Shown here piece by piece: positions 35,923 to 44,433 of a stretch of 64,000 nt of DNA (the stretch's first letter is position 1; every line of letters begins with the position of its first letter). A program made the position numbers and the translations under genes. The notes beneath the pieces are model-generated. The model was not told the DNA's origin and ran no database searches. It saw nothing but the letters and a program-made list of their open reading frames with translations. Origin of the DNA: Candidatus Babelota bacterium (GTDB taxonomy: Bacteria > Babelota > Babeliae > Babelales > Vermiphilaceae); the NCBI GenBank assembly GCA_029262615.1, contig JAJCZD010000013.1, forward strand, positions 1 through 64,000, written 5' to 3'.

Positions 35923-36255
35923 TTAATAACCATAATCATAATAAGGATCATCGTAATAGTAGTCATCACCACGTTCTGTAGCAGCCCCTGAAAGAGCACC
36001 CAGGCCAAAACCAGCAAGTGCGCCATAACCAGCACCTTTTCCGCCACCGATAGCACCACCAAGTGCAGTTCCAGCTATACCACCAAAGAGTGCACCTTTT
36101 GCTACTCGTGATCCTCGATTTGATCGTCGCCTTCGTCTTCCATAATATCTATCATTTCGATTATTATCGTACCCTCTGGTACGTTTTTTACGTGCACACT
36201 CTGTTGTCGCCCCAAAGAGCAAAAGCACAAATAAGCTTAATATTAGTTTCTTCAT
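35923..36255 (-). CDS. small secreted glycine-zipper protein with Arg-rich and Tyr/Asp-rich ends
   Basis: The 110-aa protein has a signal peptide (MKKLILSLFVLLLFGATTEC), an Arg/Tyr/Asn-rich stretch (RNDRYYGRRRRRSNRGSR) and a long glycine zipper (AKGALFGGIAGTALGGAIGG and GAGYGALAGFGLGALSGAA). It ends in DDYYYDDPYYDYGY. Glycine-zipper proteins of this type (DUF or Gly-zipper_Omp groups) are often outer-membrane or periplasmic. The paralogue-like neighbour lies 18 nt downstream. No function can be stated. Confidence 0.7.
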   Translation of the reverse strand: MKKLILSLFVLLLFGATTECARKKRTRGYDNNRNDRYYGRRRRRSNRGSRVAKGALFGGIAGTALGGAIGGGKGAGYGALAGFGLGALSGAATERGDDYYYDDPYYDYGY

Positions 36256-36355
36256 TTTATCCTCAAAAAGGTAAACATTGTAAATTCTATATAACTAAAT
36301 ATTACAATTTGCAATAAATAAAAGTCAATAGATTGGAAAATGAGGAATCAACTAG

Positions 36356-37738
36356 TTAGATATAATCGGGAAATTGGTAAACTTTTCCGGCACCGAGCAA
36401 AAGTAGGAGATCGTCTTGTTCTATACGTTTGCCAAGATTTGCTTTGATTTTCTCAAAATGAGCATCAAATGGTACATAGGAAACAGAAAGCGAAGGGTTT
36501 CTTTGTTGGAGTGCTTTTACTAATTTTTTGCTTGAGATTCCTTCAATTGGTAATTCGCTTGCGGGAAAAATATCAGTGATGAGCAGATGGTCGATATGGC
36601 TATTTGCAAAAGTGGTTATAAAATCATCCCACAAATGATAGGTACGTGAATAACGATGGGGTTGAAAAATTACAAGCAGTTTTTTCTTTGCACGTTTGCG
36701 AGCAACTTGCAGCGTATGAAAAATTTCTTTTGGGTGATGTCCATAGTCGTCAAAAATCTCTGCCTCAGCAAAGGTCCCTCGATAGCAAAAACGGCGAGCA
36801 ATACCAGCAAAACTTTTAAGTGCTTTCCGGATGAGATCGAATGGAATTTCCAAATCTCGTGCTAATGCAATAGCAGCAAGAGAGTTGGAAACATTATGAA
36901 TTCCAGGCATTTGTAGAGTTGTAGTACCAATCTTTTTTTCCTTTTCAATAATATCAAAGGTAGAATGATCAGATTCTAAATTAATATTTTCAGCACGAAT
37001 ATGAGCACTTTGATGCAAGCCATATAATATAGTTTTGATGTGTACAAAGGGAAGCATTGATCTTATATGTGGGTCATCAACACATAAAAAAGCTTTTCCA
37101 TAGAATGGTAAGTTGGTAATAAAGCGATAAAAGGTTTCCTTTACATCATTTAAATCTTTATACGTTTCAGCATGTTCAAAATCGATATTAGTTACGATGG
37201 CTAGTGTTGATTGCAAGTGGAGCAGTGAGCGATCAGATTCATCTGCTTCAGCAACAAGGAAATCACCTTTACCTAGTCTGGCATTAGCTGAAATGTTTTT
37301 TAAATGACCGCCAATTATAACAGTCGGATCAAGCCCGGCTTCAATCAAAATATGTGAAATTAATGATGTAGTTGTTGTTTTCCCATGCGAGCCTGCGATA
37401 GCCACACTATATTTTGTTCGCATTAGTTCAGCTAGCATCAAAGCTCGAGGTATGGTTGGAATGCCTTTTTGTTGAGCAGTAATAATTTCTCTATTACTCG
37501 GTTTTATTGCAGAGGAATAGACCACAATATTTATTGATTGATCTTGGCAAAGCGCGGTGTTATTACCTTCGAATATTCGACAACCAATAGCCATCAAGTC
37601 TTTGATACTTTGCTGGTGCAAGTCTGTGTCACAACCAGATATAGTATAGCCTTGAAAGCGTAAAATCTTGGCGATACCGCTCATGCCGATACCGCCAATA
37701 CCAATAAAATGAATATGTGCTTTTGTTGGGTTGTACAT
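36356..37738 (-). CDS. murC: UDP-N-acetylmuramate--L-alanine ligase
   Basis: MurC adds L-alanine to UDP-MurNAc, the first amino acid step of peptidoglycan synthesis in the cytoplasm. The 460 aa show the N-terminal Rossmann glycine motif IGIGGIGMSGIAKIL, the ATP-binding GSHGKTTTTSL near residues 113-123, the central VAEADESDRSLL segment and the C-terminal domain with FDDYGHHPKEI and FQPHRYSRT. These are the MurC-specific motifs. It begins directly after the MerR-type gene (its ATG abuts that stop). A peptidoglycan cell wall is thus implied. Confidence 0.97.
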   Translation of the reverse strand: MYNPTKAHIHFIGIGGIGMSGIAKILRFQGYTISGCDTDLHQQSIKDLMAIGCRIFEGNNTALCQDQSINIVVYSSAIKPSNREIITAQQKGIPTIPRALMLAELMRTKYSVAIAGSHGKTTTTSLISHILIEAGLDPTVIIGGHLKNISANARLGKGDFLVAEADESDRSLLHLQSTLAIVTNIDFEHAETYKDLNDVKETFYRFITNLPFYGKAFLCVDDPHIRSMLPFVHIKTILYGLHQSAHIRAENINLESDHSTFDIIEKEKKIGTTTLQMPGIHNVSNSLAAIALARDLEIPFDLIRKALKSFAGIARRFCYRGTFAEAEIFDDYGHHPKEIFHTLQVARKRAKKKLLVIFQPHRYSRTYHLWDDFITTFANSHIDHLLITDIFPASELPIEGISSKKLVKALQQRNPSLSVSYVPFDAHFEKIKANLGKRIEQDDLLLLLGAGKVYQFPDYI

Positions 37739-38104
37739 TTATAGCAATTGCCTTAATTTTTGCAGTTGTTTTTTTATGTGTAACAATTGATTTTTCAATT
37801 GCATTACCTCATGGTGACCATATTCCATTGTTGTTTTGTGTGATGCAATAACTGTTTCATTTAAAGGTTTTTTCATTTGCTTAAAATGGAGTTTTGCACC
37901 AGCAATCGTATATTTTTTTCTATAGAGCAATTCTTTAATTAATTGAAATTTTTCATAATCCTTTTGTTGGTAAAATCGCTGGCCCCCAGTCGAACGGGTA
38001 GTTTTTATGCCAAATTCTTTTTCCCAAAAGCGAATCACGAATTTTTCAACACTTAGCTTACAAGCTAATTCTCCTATGCGAAATTGCCTTTTTTGCATTC
38101 TCAT
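37739..38104 (-). CDS. MerR-family transcriptional regulator
   Basis: This is a 121-aa regulator with an N-terminal MerR-type winged helix: RIGELACKLSVEKFVIRFWEKEFGIKTTRSTGGQRFYQQKDYEKFQLIKELL, followed by a helix (KYTIAGAKLHFKQMKK) and a leucine-rich coiled coil (LKNQLLHIKKQLQKLRQLL). The R-FWE segment resembles the RefZ/HspR/NolA-like MerR type. No effector domain was seen. The start at 38104 is uncertain (frame open to 38224); MRMQKR is the conserved beginning. It abuts murC and is divergent from yidC. Confidence 0.85.
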   Translation of the reverse strand: MRMQKRQFRIGELACKLSVEKFVIRFWEKEFGIKTTRSTGGQRFYQQKDYEKFQLIKELLYRKKYTIAGAKLHFKQMKKPLNETVIASHKTTMEYGHHEVMQLKNQLLHIKKQLQKLRQLL

Positions 38105-38309
38105 ACTACTTTCTTTCTCCCTTTTGAACGTTGTTGTTGTAAATGTATTTAAATCTCTTTGGTGTAGTATAGAGTAACTGGTTAGTTTTGTCTTATTTTT
38201 GTGCAAGATTGTACTGGCTCTCAACTTGTTTTCCTGCTAAGATTATAGCATTATCTTTTATATTCAAACTGTTCATATCTTTCAAATAGCATTAAAAGGA
38301 AAACCCCGT

Positions 38310-39857
38310 ATGAATATCCGAGAATTATTACTACCGCTATTGTTGGCTTTCGCTACCATGTTTTTCTTTCAATATTATGTTTTTCGAAAAAAAGAAACTA
38401 ATGAAACTCAAACTATTCAATCCGGGCAACAATTTGTTGCACCTGAACATGTACAAGAAGCAATTCCTTTAAAAAAAGAAGTTGACTTTGTTCCTGCCTT
38501 GCGTTGCACCGTTCCAAAAACGACTACAATTGAAACAGACTATGCTTCATATCTTTTTTCTACAGATGGAGCATCCCTTGAGCAGTTGGTTTACAAGCGG
38601 AAAGCACACACACAAGATAAATTGCAAACAATTTTTAGTCCGTCTGGTAATGAGCCAGCATTGCGATGTTTTTTGGTAGCTCTTAATGAAAATACACCTT
38701 ATAATTATGAGTTTGTCAGTAAAGACGAGACTGAGTGCGCTTATCAATTGATATATAAAACAGAAACAAAAAATGTAATAATTCAAAAGCAATTTGATAT
38801 CTATAAAAATAATTACAAAATTGATTTGCTCGTTTCAATCGAACCAAAGGGAATTGACCTAGTTCAGGCTCGTGTTTTTTGGCCATCACCATTTTTACCA
38901 TCCATCATGGATTATGATACAACCATGGCAATATTTAATAATCAAAAAGGTTCATTGTCTCAAGTTGCGGTAAAAAGCATAGATTTTCGATCGGGTTGGT
39001 TTGCGCCAACTCTTTTTGGTGCAGAGAATAAATATTTTGTTAATACTATGATCGAAGATGAAAATAGTTTTACAAAGCGGGCGTATTATACTCAAGCACA
39101 AAATCGTCTTATTTCTATTTTAGAAGGGCCAGAGATTACTCAAAAACAGCAATGGACTCTTTCATTTTATTTTGGGCCCAAAGAAGAAGAGGTCTTTTTA
39201 AAGGTTGATCCACGATTAAAACAAACATTGGGATATTCAGGGTTTTTCTCCCCGATATTAGCTCCTGTTTCTAAGTTTTTGCTCGCATTATTAAAGTTTT
39301 TGTTTAGCTATTTACATAATTATGGCTGGGCAATAATATCTTTAACGATTCTTATGAAGCTCTTGTTACTTCCCTTTAGTATTAAAGGTGAGCAAAGCAT
39401 GAGAAAAAGTGCGGAAATGCAAAAAAAATTAAGTTATATACAAAAACGATATAAAGATGAGCCAGAACTTTTAAATCGTGAGCGTGCAGAAATTATTCGT
39501 AAATATGGCATGCCAGGATTCGCTGGTTGCTTACCATTCTTAATACAAATGCCGCTATTTTTTGCGCTTAGGGCTGTTCTTATTAATTCGATTGAGTTAT
39601 ACAAGGCGCCATTTTTATGGATCCCAAATTTAGCAGCTTCTGATCCCTACTATATTTTACCCATTTTAGTTTGTGGTACATTACTTCTTCAAGCAACAAC
39701 GGTTGATAAAAGCCAACGTATGATGCTTATTGGGGTTGCTCTTGTGTTTGGTGCTTTGACGGCTAACTTTTCAGCAGGGTTAGCACTCTTTTTAGTAACA
39801 AATACTTTTTTGCATGTATTACAAGCAATTCTACAAAAACGATTTTCTAGGGCGTAA
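38310..39857 (+). CDS. yidC: membrane protein insertase YidC
   Basis: YidC inserts proteins into the inner membrane together with Sec. The 515 aa show an N-terminal TM helix (ELLLPLLLAFATMFFFQYYVF), a large periplasmic region (about 60-320) as in Gram-negative YidC, and the conserved five-helix core near 335-500 (NYGWAIISLTILMKLLLLPFSIKGEQSMRKSAEMQKKL, GCLPFLIQMPLFFALRAVL). AAAGGAAA precedes the ATG. It is followed by recR after 1 nt. Confidence 0.96.
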   Translation: MNIRELLLPLLLAFATMFFFQYYVFRKKETNETQTIQSGQQFVAPEHVQEAIPLKKEVDFVPALRCTVPKTTTIETDYASYLFSTDGASLEQLVYKRKAHTQDKLQTIFSPSGNEPALRCFLVALNENTPYNYEFVSKDETECAYQLIYKTETKNVIIQKQFDIYKNNYKIDLLVSIEPKGIDLVQARVFWPSPFLPSIMDYDTTMAIFNNQKGSLSQVAVKSIDFRSGWFAPTLFGAENKYFVNTMIEDENSFTKRAYYTQAQNRLISILEGPEITQKQQWTLSFYFGPKEEEVFLKVDPRLKQTLGYSGFFSPILAPVSKFLLALLKFLFSYLHNYGWAIISLTILMKLLLLPFSIKGEQSMRKSAEMQKKLSYIQKRYKDEPELLNRERAEIIRKYGMPGFAGCLPFLIQMPLFFALRAVLINSIELYKAPFLWIPNLAASDPYYILPILVCGTLLLQATTVDKSQRMMLIGVALVFGALTANFSAGLALFLVTNTFLHVLQAILQKRFSRA

Positions 39858-39858
39858 T

Positions 39859-40461
39859 ATGCTGCATAATTTACCAACGGTAACAAAGCTTATAAAGCTG
39901 TTGCAGCAAGTGCCTTATTTGGCTTCAAAAAATTTGTTCCGAGTAACTTCTTATTTCTTGCAAATGGACCAAAAGCATTTGCAGCAATTTTGTACTATTT
40001 TGCAAGAAGCAAATCAGCAAGTACTGCATTGTTCAGTTTGTTTTGTATGGAAAGAAAGAGACAGGCAATGTACATTTTGTGATAACCATAGAAGAATACA
40101 AGATCTTGTATGTGTAGTGGAATCCTGGCATGATATGTTAGCAATCGAAAAAACAGGTGCATATGACGGTGTTTATCACGTGCTGACAGGGGTCATTTGT
40201 CCATTAGATGGCATTGGTCCAGATGACCTGACTATAGAGCCTTTGGTGGCACGGGTGGTAACTCATAATGTTACAGAAATAATATTAGCTACCAATCAAA
40301 CGCCCGAGGGTGAAGCAACAGCGACATACATCGCAAAAAAAATAAAAGATAAAAATATTAAAATTTCATGCTTGGCGCGTGGTATTCCAGTTGGTTCATC
40401 TTTGGAATCCATTGACCGAGTAACCGTATATAAAGCAATTGCAGAACGAAGGCCATTTTAA
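39859..40461 (+). CDS. recR: recombination protein RecR
   Basis: RecR is the 200-aa DNA-repair mediator that acts with RecO and RecF. It shows the N-terminal helix-hairpin-helix (LLQQVPYLASKNLFRVTSYFL), a C4 zinc motif (CSVCFVWKERDRQCTFC), the Toprim segment VVESWHDMLAIEKTGAYDG and the closing VLTGVICPLDGIGPDDL. The start is placed at ATG 39859, 1 nt after the yidC stop; an upstream in-frame start at 39814 lies inside yidC. RecO and RecF are not in the window. Confidence 0.94.
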   Translation: MLHNLPTVTKLIKLLQQVPYLASKNLFRVTSYFLQMDQKHLQQFCTILQEANQQVLHCSVCFVWKERDRQCTFCDNHRRIQDLVCVVESWHDMLAIEKTGAYDGVYHVLTGVICPLDGIGPDDLTIEPLVARVVTHNVTEIILATNQTPEGEATATYIAKKIKDKNIKISCLARGIPVGSSLESIDRVTVYKAIAERRPF

Positions 40462-40506
40462 ATGGGGTACGACCGATTCCTTTTGTTCTGTATGACAGGA
40501 TTGATT

Positions 40507-41811
40507 ATGGCAAACAAACAAGACATTAAAGATTATTCAGAATTTATCACACGTCGGAAAAATTTTGTACAAAAAATCAAAGGACAATATCAGAACCAGC
40601 AATCACCCGTGCGCATATTGCTTTTTGCAGGATTTGAAGATGACCGTTCTGTATTTCGTCAAGATAGTTCTTTTTATTATTTAACTGGTCTTGAAGAACC
40701 GGGTGCCGTTCTCATGATGGATTTGGAAGGAAATGCAATGTTATTTTATCCAAACTGTTATGAAGCGCGCTCTAAATGGATGCGGACTCCTGCTGAGCTG
40801 GACCCAGAGAACGCTTATTTGCTTGGATTTGAAAAAGTTTTGCCGCTCGGTAAAGAATGTTCTGGATTTTCTCTCCATCCATTTTTTGAGCGTGAAGAAT
40901 ATGAAGTATTACTTGATATTTTGATAGAAACTATTGAAGACGGTGGTACTCTTATGACGTTATTCCCCAAAAGTGGCTCTGCTTATGCTCAACAACGCTT
41001 ACTACTTGAGAGGCTGCAACGATTCGTTCCTGGATTACAAGAAAATATAGTTGATATTTCCTCCTTTTTAGAATCTATGCGCCGTACCAAATCGATGCGT
41101 GATATAGAAAGTCTTTATCATGCAATTGATATTACCATTATGGCCCAACAAGCTGCGGCTCAGGCGATAAAACCAGGTGCTACAGAAGCCGAAGTGCGCG
41201 CAAGTTTGGAATATATTATGATTGGTTCTGGTGCACGTGTAGGTTTTCCAACTATTGTAGCAAGTGGGAAAAACAGTACCACTTTGCATCATTATGCTAG
41301 TGCAGATACAATTCAATCTGGTGAGTTGGTTGTAGTTGATATTGGTGCTGAGTTTGATTATTACAATGCCGATATAACAAGAACGTATCCTGCTTCAGGT
41401 ACATTTACTGAGCGACAAAAGGAAATTTATAATTTAGTTCTTGAAACCCAAGAGTATATTGCCAGTATGGCAAAACCAGGCATGTGGATTAAAAATCCAA
41501 AGGACCCATCAAAATCGCTCCATGCGCTTGCTAAAAAATATTTGGACGAGAAGGGCTATGGCCAATACTTTAATCATGGCATAGGTCATTTTTTGGGCAT
41601 GGATGTGCATGATGTAGGTGATTATACCAAGCCTTTACAGGTGGGTGATGTAATTACGATTGAACCGGGTATCTATATTCCTGAGGAAAGTCTTGGTGTT
41701 CGCATTGAAGATGATTACTGGATAACCAAGGACGGGGCTATTTGTTTGAGTGAGCACTTACCAAAAAAACCTGAAGAAATTGAACAAATGGTACAACAAT
41801 CATTCGAATGA
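40507..41811 (+). CDS. pepP: Xaa-Pro aminopeptidase
   Basis: This M24B metalloaminopeptidase (434 aa) removes N-terminal residues before proline. The N-terminal half has the APP_N pattern (FEDDRSVFRQDSSFYYLTGLEEPGA). The C-terminal pita-bread domain carries the metal ligands in VDIGAEFDYYNADITRTYP (two Asp), FNHGIGHFLGMDVHD (His), TIEPGIYI (Glu) and RIEDDYWIT (Glu). AGGA lies 6 nt before ATG 40507, so this start was chosen over the longer frame from 40462. It is one of two M24 peptidases here with map. Confidence 0.93.
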   Translation: MANKQDIKDYSEFITRRKNFVQKIKGQYQNQQSPVRILLFAGFEDDRSVFRQDSSFYYLTGLEEPGAVLMMDLEGNAMLFYPNCYEARSKWMRTPAELDPENAYLLGFEKVLPLGKECSGFSLHPFFEREEYEVLLDILIETIEDGGTLMTLFPKSGSAYAQQRLLLERLQRFVPGLQENIVDISSFLESMRRTKSMRDIESLYHAIDITIMAQQAAAQAIKPGATEAEVRASLEYIMIGSGARVGFPTIVASGKNSTTLHHYASADTIQSGELVVVDIGAEFDYYNADITRTYPASGTFTERQKEIYNLVLETQEYIASMAKPGMWIKNPKDPSKSLHALAKKYLDEKGYGQYFNHGIGHFLGMDVHDVGDYTKPLQVGDVITIEPGIYIPEESLGVRIEDDYWITKDGAICLSEHLPKKPEEIEQMVQQSFE

Positions 41812-41814
41812 TGA

Positions 41815-42150
41815 TTATGAATAATATTCTGCCAAGTGATTACTTTTTAAAATCAAATAGGTGCTTGCAATCGTGGTAAGCACGCCACAAGATGTGGAAA
41901 AAAGTCCCTTAGTTATATTATTGTTATAGAAGCTTTTTCTTTTTTTATCTTCATCTAAAAAAGCCTTTTTCCATCCATTGGCAATAAGATAAAAGCCGGT
42001 TGTAGCTCCCACAATTCCTACTGCGGTTATTCCACTTGTTTTAATAATATTAGTTAATGAATTAACCATTTCCGGCGATGGGCTTATTTGCATCGAGTGT
42101 AATTGAGATGAAAACAGTAGAAATGCAGAAAAAATAATAGATTTTTTCAT
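41815..42150 (-). CDS. small membrane/secreted protein of unknown function
   Basis: From ATG 42150 (GGAGG 8 nt upstream) this is 111 aa with a signal-like start (MKKSIIFSAFLLFSSQLHSM) and two further hydrophobic stretches (TSGITAVGIVGATTGFYLIA and GVLTTIASTYLILK) with Gly and Thr residues. It is convergent with pepP, ending 4 nt from it. No family was recognised; membrane association is likely. Confidence 0.6.
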   Translation of the reverse strand: MKKSIIFSAFLLFSSQLHSMQISPSPEMVNSLTNIIKTSGITAVGIVGATTGFYLIANGWKKAFLDEDKKRKSFYNNNITKGLFSTSCGVLTTIASTYLILKSNHLAEYYS

Positions 42151-42198
42151 AGTTTGATCCTCCATATTTCTATATGGTATTTATTTTAGCTGTCCTCG

Positions 42199-43770
42199 TC
42201 AACTGGGTCTATTTTGTAACAAGAGTATTAGGCCATTAATTATAATTCCCAAAACTAGTGGAATTATAAACGCAATAAAGCCATAACTGGATAAAAACCC
42301 TGCACAAATGAATGCTAAACAGGTTGCAATAAGTGGTGCAAATGCATAAGGTGCTTGGGTGATAGTATGATCAATAGCATAACTACCGGTGCTGGTGGCT
42401 GCCATTATGGTTGTTTCTGATATTGGTGATAATTGATCCCCACATACAGCGCCAGAAAATATTGCTCCCAATAAAGGGAATAATATCGGTAATAAAGCAG
42501 GGTCAATTGGCGTTGGCAGGCCAGAAAGTTCAACTATGGTTGGAATCCCGATTGGCAAAAGCAATGCGATGGTTCCCCATGCAGAACCAGTAATTAGAGC
42601 CGTTACAGTAGCGATTACAAAAAACAATATTGGCAACCAGCTTATAGTTACCACCCCCTGCAATAGTTGAGCCAAATAAAGACCTGCGGATAAATCTACT
42701 CGTATCATAATGCCTAGAGTTGAGGCTAAAAACAACATGAGGACTGCTGGCCACATTAGTTTGGTTCCTTGCCAAACAGAAAGCGGAATTGAAGATACGG
42801 TGATTTTATGACGAAGTAACGCAAATAAAAAACTTACTAGGAGTGTTAATAAACCAGCAATAAATAGAACTAAAAAAATTTGTGTATTATTTTTAAATGC
42901 ATCCAGCAAAGATATCTTGTTAGAAAAGGGATGAAATCCTCCTGACCAGGGTATACCAATAAAAACCGTGGTAATAAGTATGCCAATTGGTACTAATAAA
43001 TCTGCTAAAGTGCCGTTTCCTGATGGCTTAATAGAGTGGGTTGGGGGTTCTTTTTCACCATGCACATCACCCGTTTTTGTTGCAATATCTTCAAATTGTT
43101 TCATTGGGCCAAATGAAATTCTTTTACGGACTATGAACCAGACCGTAAAAAGAGTAAATAAAGAATAAAATATGAACGGAATCGAGTGTAAATAAATATA
43201 ATAGGGGTCAGCTAAAATACGGGTAGTAGGGTATATACTTGCTTGTATTCCTGAAATATCAAGTTGATTGTTGATCATAGCAGTCCAGCTTGATACTGGA
43301 ACTAAAATAACCAATGGCCCGGCAAGAGCATGAATTAGATAGGCCAATTTTACTCGTGGAATGTGCATTTTATCAGTTAAATTGCGCATAACATGCCCAG
43401 TGGTCAAAGCGCTTAAATAATCATCTATCCCTAATAGTAGGGAAAGGCTTACAGAAGCAGACTCAACGGCTTTTTTTGTACTTAGCCGTTTTTTGAGTGT
43501 GTTGGCAAATGCCTGAGCACCACCGGTTTTACTGATTAATATAACTATTATACCAACACTCAGAAGGAAGAAATACATATACACTGTATCAAGATCTTGG
43601 TCATAAAAACGCCAACTAATTAAAGAAATAGCCTTAGTGACGGAGAAATTGGTGGCAATAAGCCCTGCAGATACTACTCCTAAAAAAAGCGAAGGATTTA
43701 GTTTTTTTGTGTAATAAGCACTTATTAATACTAAAACAGGGGGTACTAAGACCATCCAACTGGTGTGCAT
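42199..43770 (-). CDS. NhaC-family Na+/H+ antiporter
   Basis: This 523-aa polytopic transporter, with about 11-12 hydrophobic segments, belongs to the NhaC family (COG1757) of the ion transporter superfamily. Diagnostic parts are LLLGIDDYLSALTTGHVMRNLTDK, LAGPLVILVPVSSWTAMI, ATVTALITGSAWGTIALLLPIGIPT and CGDQLSPISETTIMAATSTG. It would exchange sodium (or possibly a carboxylate) for protons across the inner membrane. The substrate is uncertain; NhaC-like proteins in intracellular bacteria have varied roles. It is a lone minus-strand gene. Confidence 0.87.
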   Translation of the reverse strand: MHTSWMVLVPPVLVLISAYYTKKLNPSLFLGVVSAGLIATNFSVTKAISLISWRFYDQDLDTVYMYFFLLSVGIIVILISKTGGAQAFANTLKKRLSTKKAVESASVSLSLLLGIDDYLSALTTGHVMRNLTDKMHIPRVKLAYLIHALAGPLVILVPVSSWTAMINNQLDISGIQASIYPTTRILADPYYIYLHSIPFIFYSLFTLFTVWFIVRKRISFGPMKQFEDIATKTGDVHGEKEPPTHSIKPSGNGTLADLLVPIGILITTVFIGIPWSGGFHPFSNKISLLDAFKNNTQIFLVLFIAGLLTLLVSFLFALLRHKITVSSIPLSVWQGTKLMWPAVLMLFLASTLGIMIRVDLSAGLYLAQLLQGVVTISWLPILFFVIATVTALITGSAWGTIALLLPIGIPTIVELSGLPTPIDPALLPILFPLLGAIFSGAVCGDQLSPISETTIMAATSTGSYAIDHTITQAPYAFAPLIATCLAFICAGFLSSYGFIAFIIPLVLGIIINGLILLLQNRPS

Positions 43771-43860
43771 AAAATACCTCTTTTTAAAGCTAAATATAGT
43801 AATTTATACCATTGGAGGGTGTTTTTTGTCAATGCAATAATCCTAAAAGTAAGGGGAAAT

Positions 43861-43889
43861 TTGACCATTGGTTAAATTTTTCTTAAAGT
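43861..43889 (+). promoter_or_regulatory. candidate promoter for rplM
   Basis: TTGACC at 43861-43866, a 17-nt spacer and TAAAGT at 43884-43889, upstream of the rplM ATG at 43950. The -10 is imperfect (4 of 6). Confidence 0.45.
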
Positions 43890-43949
43890 ATTAATGTCCC
43901 GTTCAAAAGATTTCAGGCATAATTAATAGATTATTACAAGGATTTCCGG

Positions 43950-44378
43950 ATGGAAATGAATAAAGCCTTTTTTAAAAGAAAAGAAGACCAAAAGCCAAAA
44001 TGGCGTGTCATTGATGCAAAAGACCAAGTTCTTGGTCGTTTGGCAACACGAGTTGCAGATATACTTCGTGGCAAAGATAAGCCAGAATATACTCCTCATA
44101 CTGATGTCGGTGATTATGTTGTTATAATCAACGCTAAAGATGTTAAGCTAACCGGTGATAAATGGAAGAAAAAAATCTATGATCGCTACACTGGTTGGAT
44201 CGGTGGTTATAAAGAAACAACTGCAGAGAAAATGCGAGAAACATTCCCAGAGCGAATTATTGAACTTGCGGTGCAACGCATGTTACCAAAAAATAAGCTA
44301 AGCCGACAAATCATAAAAAAATTAAAAGTGTATCCAGAAGATAAGCATCCTCATAAAGCACAAGCCGCAAAAAAATAG
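43950..44378 (+). CDS. rplM: 50S ribosomal protein L13
   Basis: L13 (142 aa) is an early-assembly 50S protein. It shows WRVIDAKDQVLGRLATRVADILRGKDKPEYTPHTDVGDYVVIINA, YDRYTGWIGGYKETTAEKMRE and AVQRMLPKNKLSRQIIKKLKVY. AAGGA lies 7 nt before the ATG. The usual partner rpsI (S9) is not downstream; a terminator follows within 14 nt. It may stand alone, with rpsI elsewhere in the genome. Confidence 0.97.
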   Translation: MEMNKAFFKRKEDQKPKWRVIDAKDQVLGRLATRVADILRGKDKPEYTPHTDVGDYVVIINAKDVKLTGDKWKKKIYDRYTGWIGGYKETTAEKMRETFPERIIELAVQRMLPKNKLSRQIIKKLKVYPEDKHPHKAQAAKK

Positions 44379-44391
44379 TTTGCAAAAAAAA

Positions 44392-44420
44392 GAGCCGGGT
44401 TTATTCCCGGCTCTTTTTTT
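44392..44420 (+). terminator. bidirectional rho-independent terminator between rplM and rseP
   Basis: An 8-bp stem GAGCCGGG / CCCGGCTC with a 6-nt loop is followed by seven T; on the other strand the flanking A-run (44383-44391) gives a T-run too. It ends rplM and the convergent rseP gene. Confidence 0.95.
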
Positions 44421-44433
44421 GCTTCTAAATAAT

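Noticed and set aside
35662-35926. Plus-strand frames opposite the glycine-zipper gene
   Set aside because: They are complements of repetitive Gly/Ala codons.
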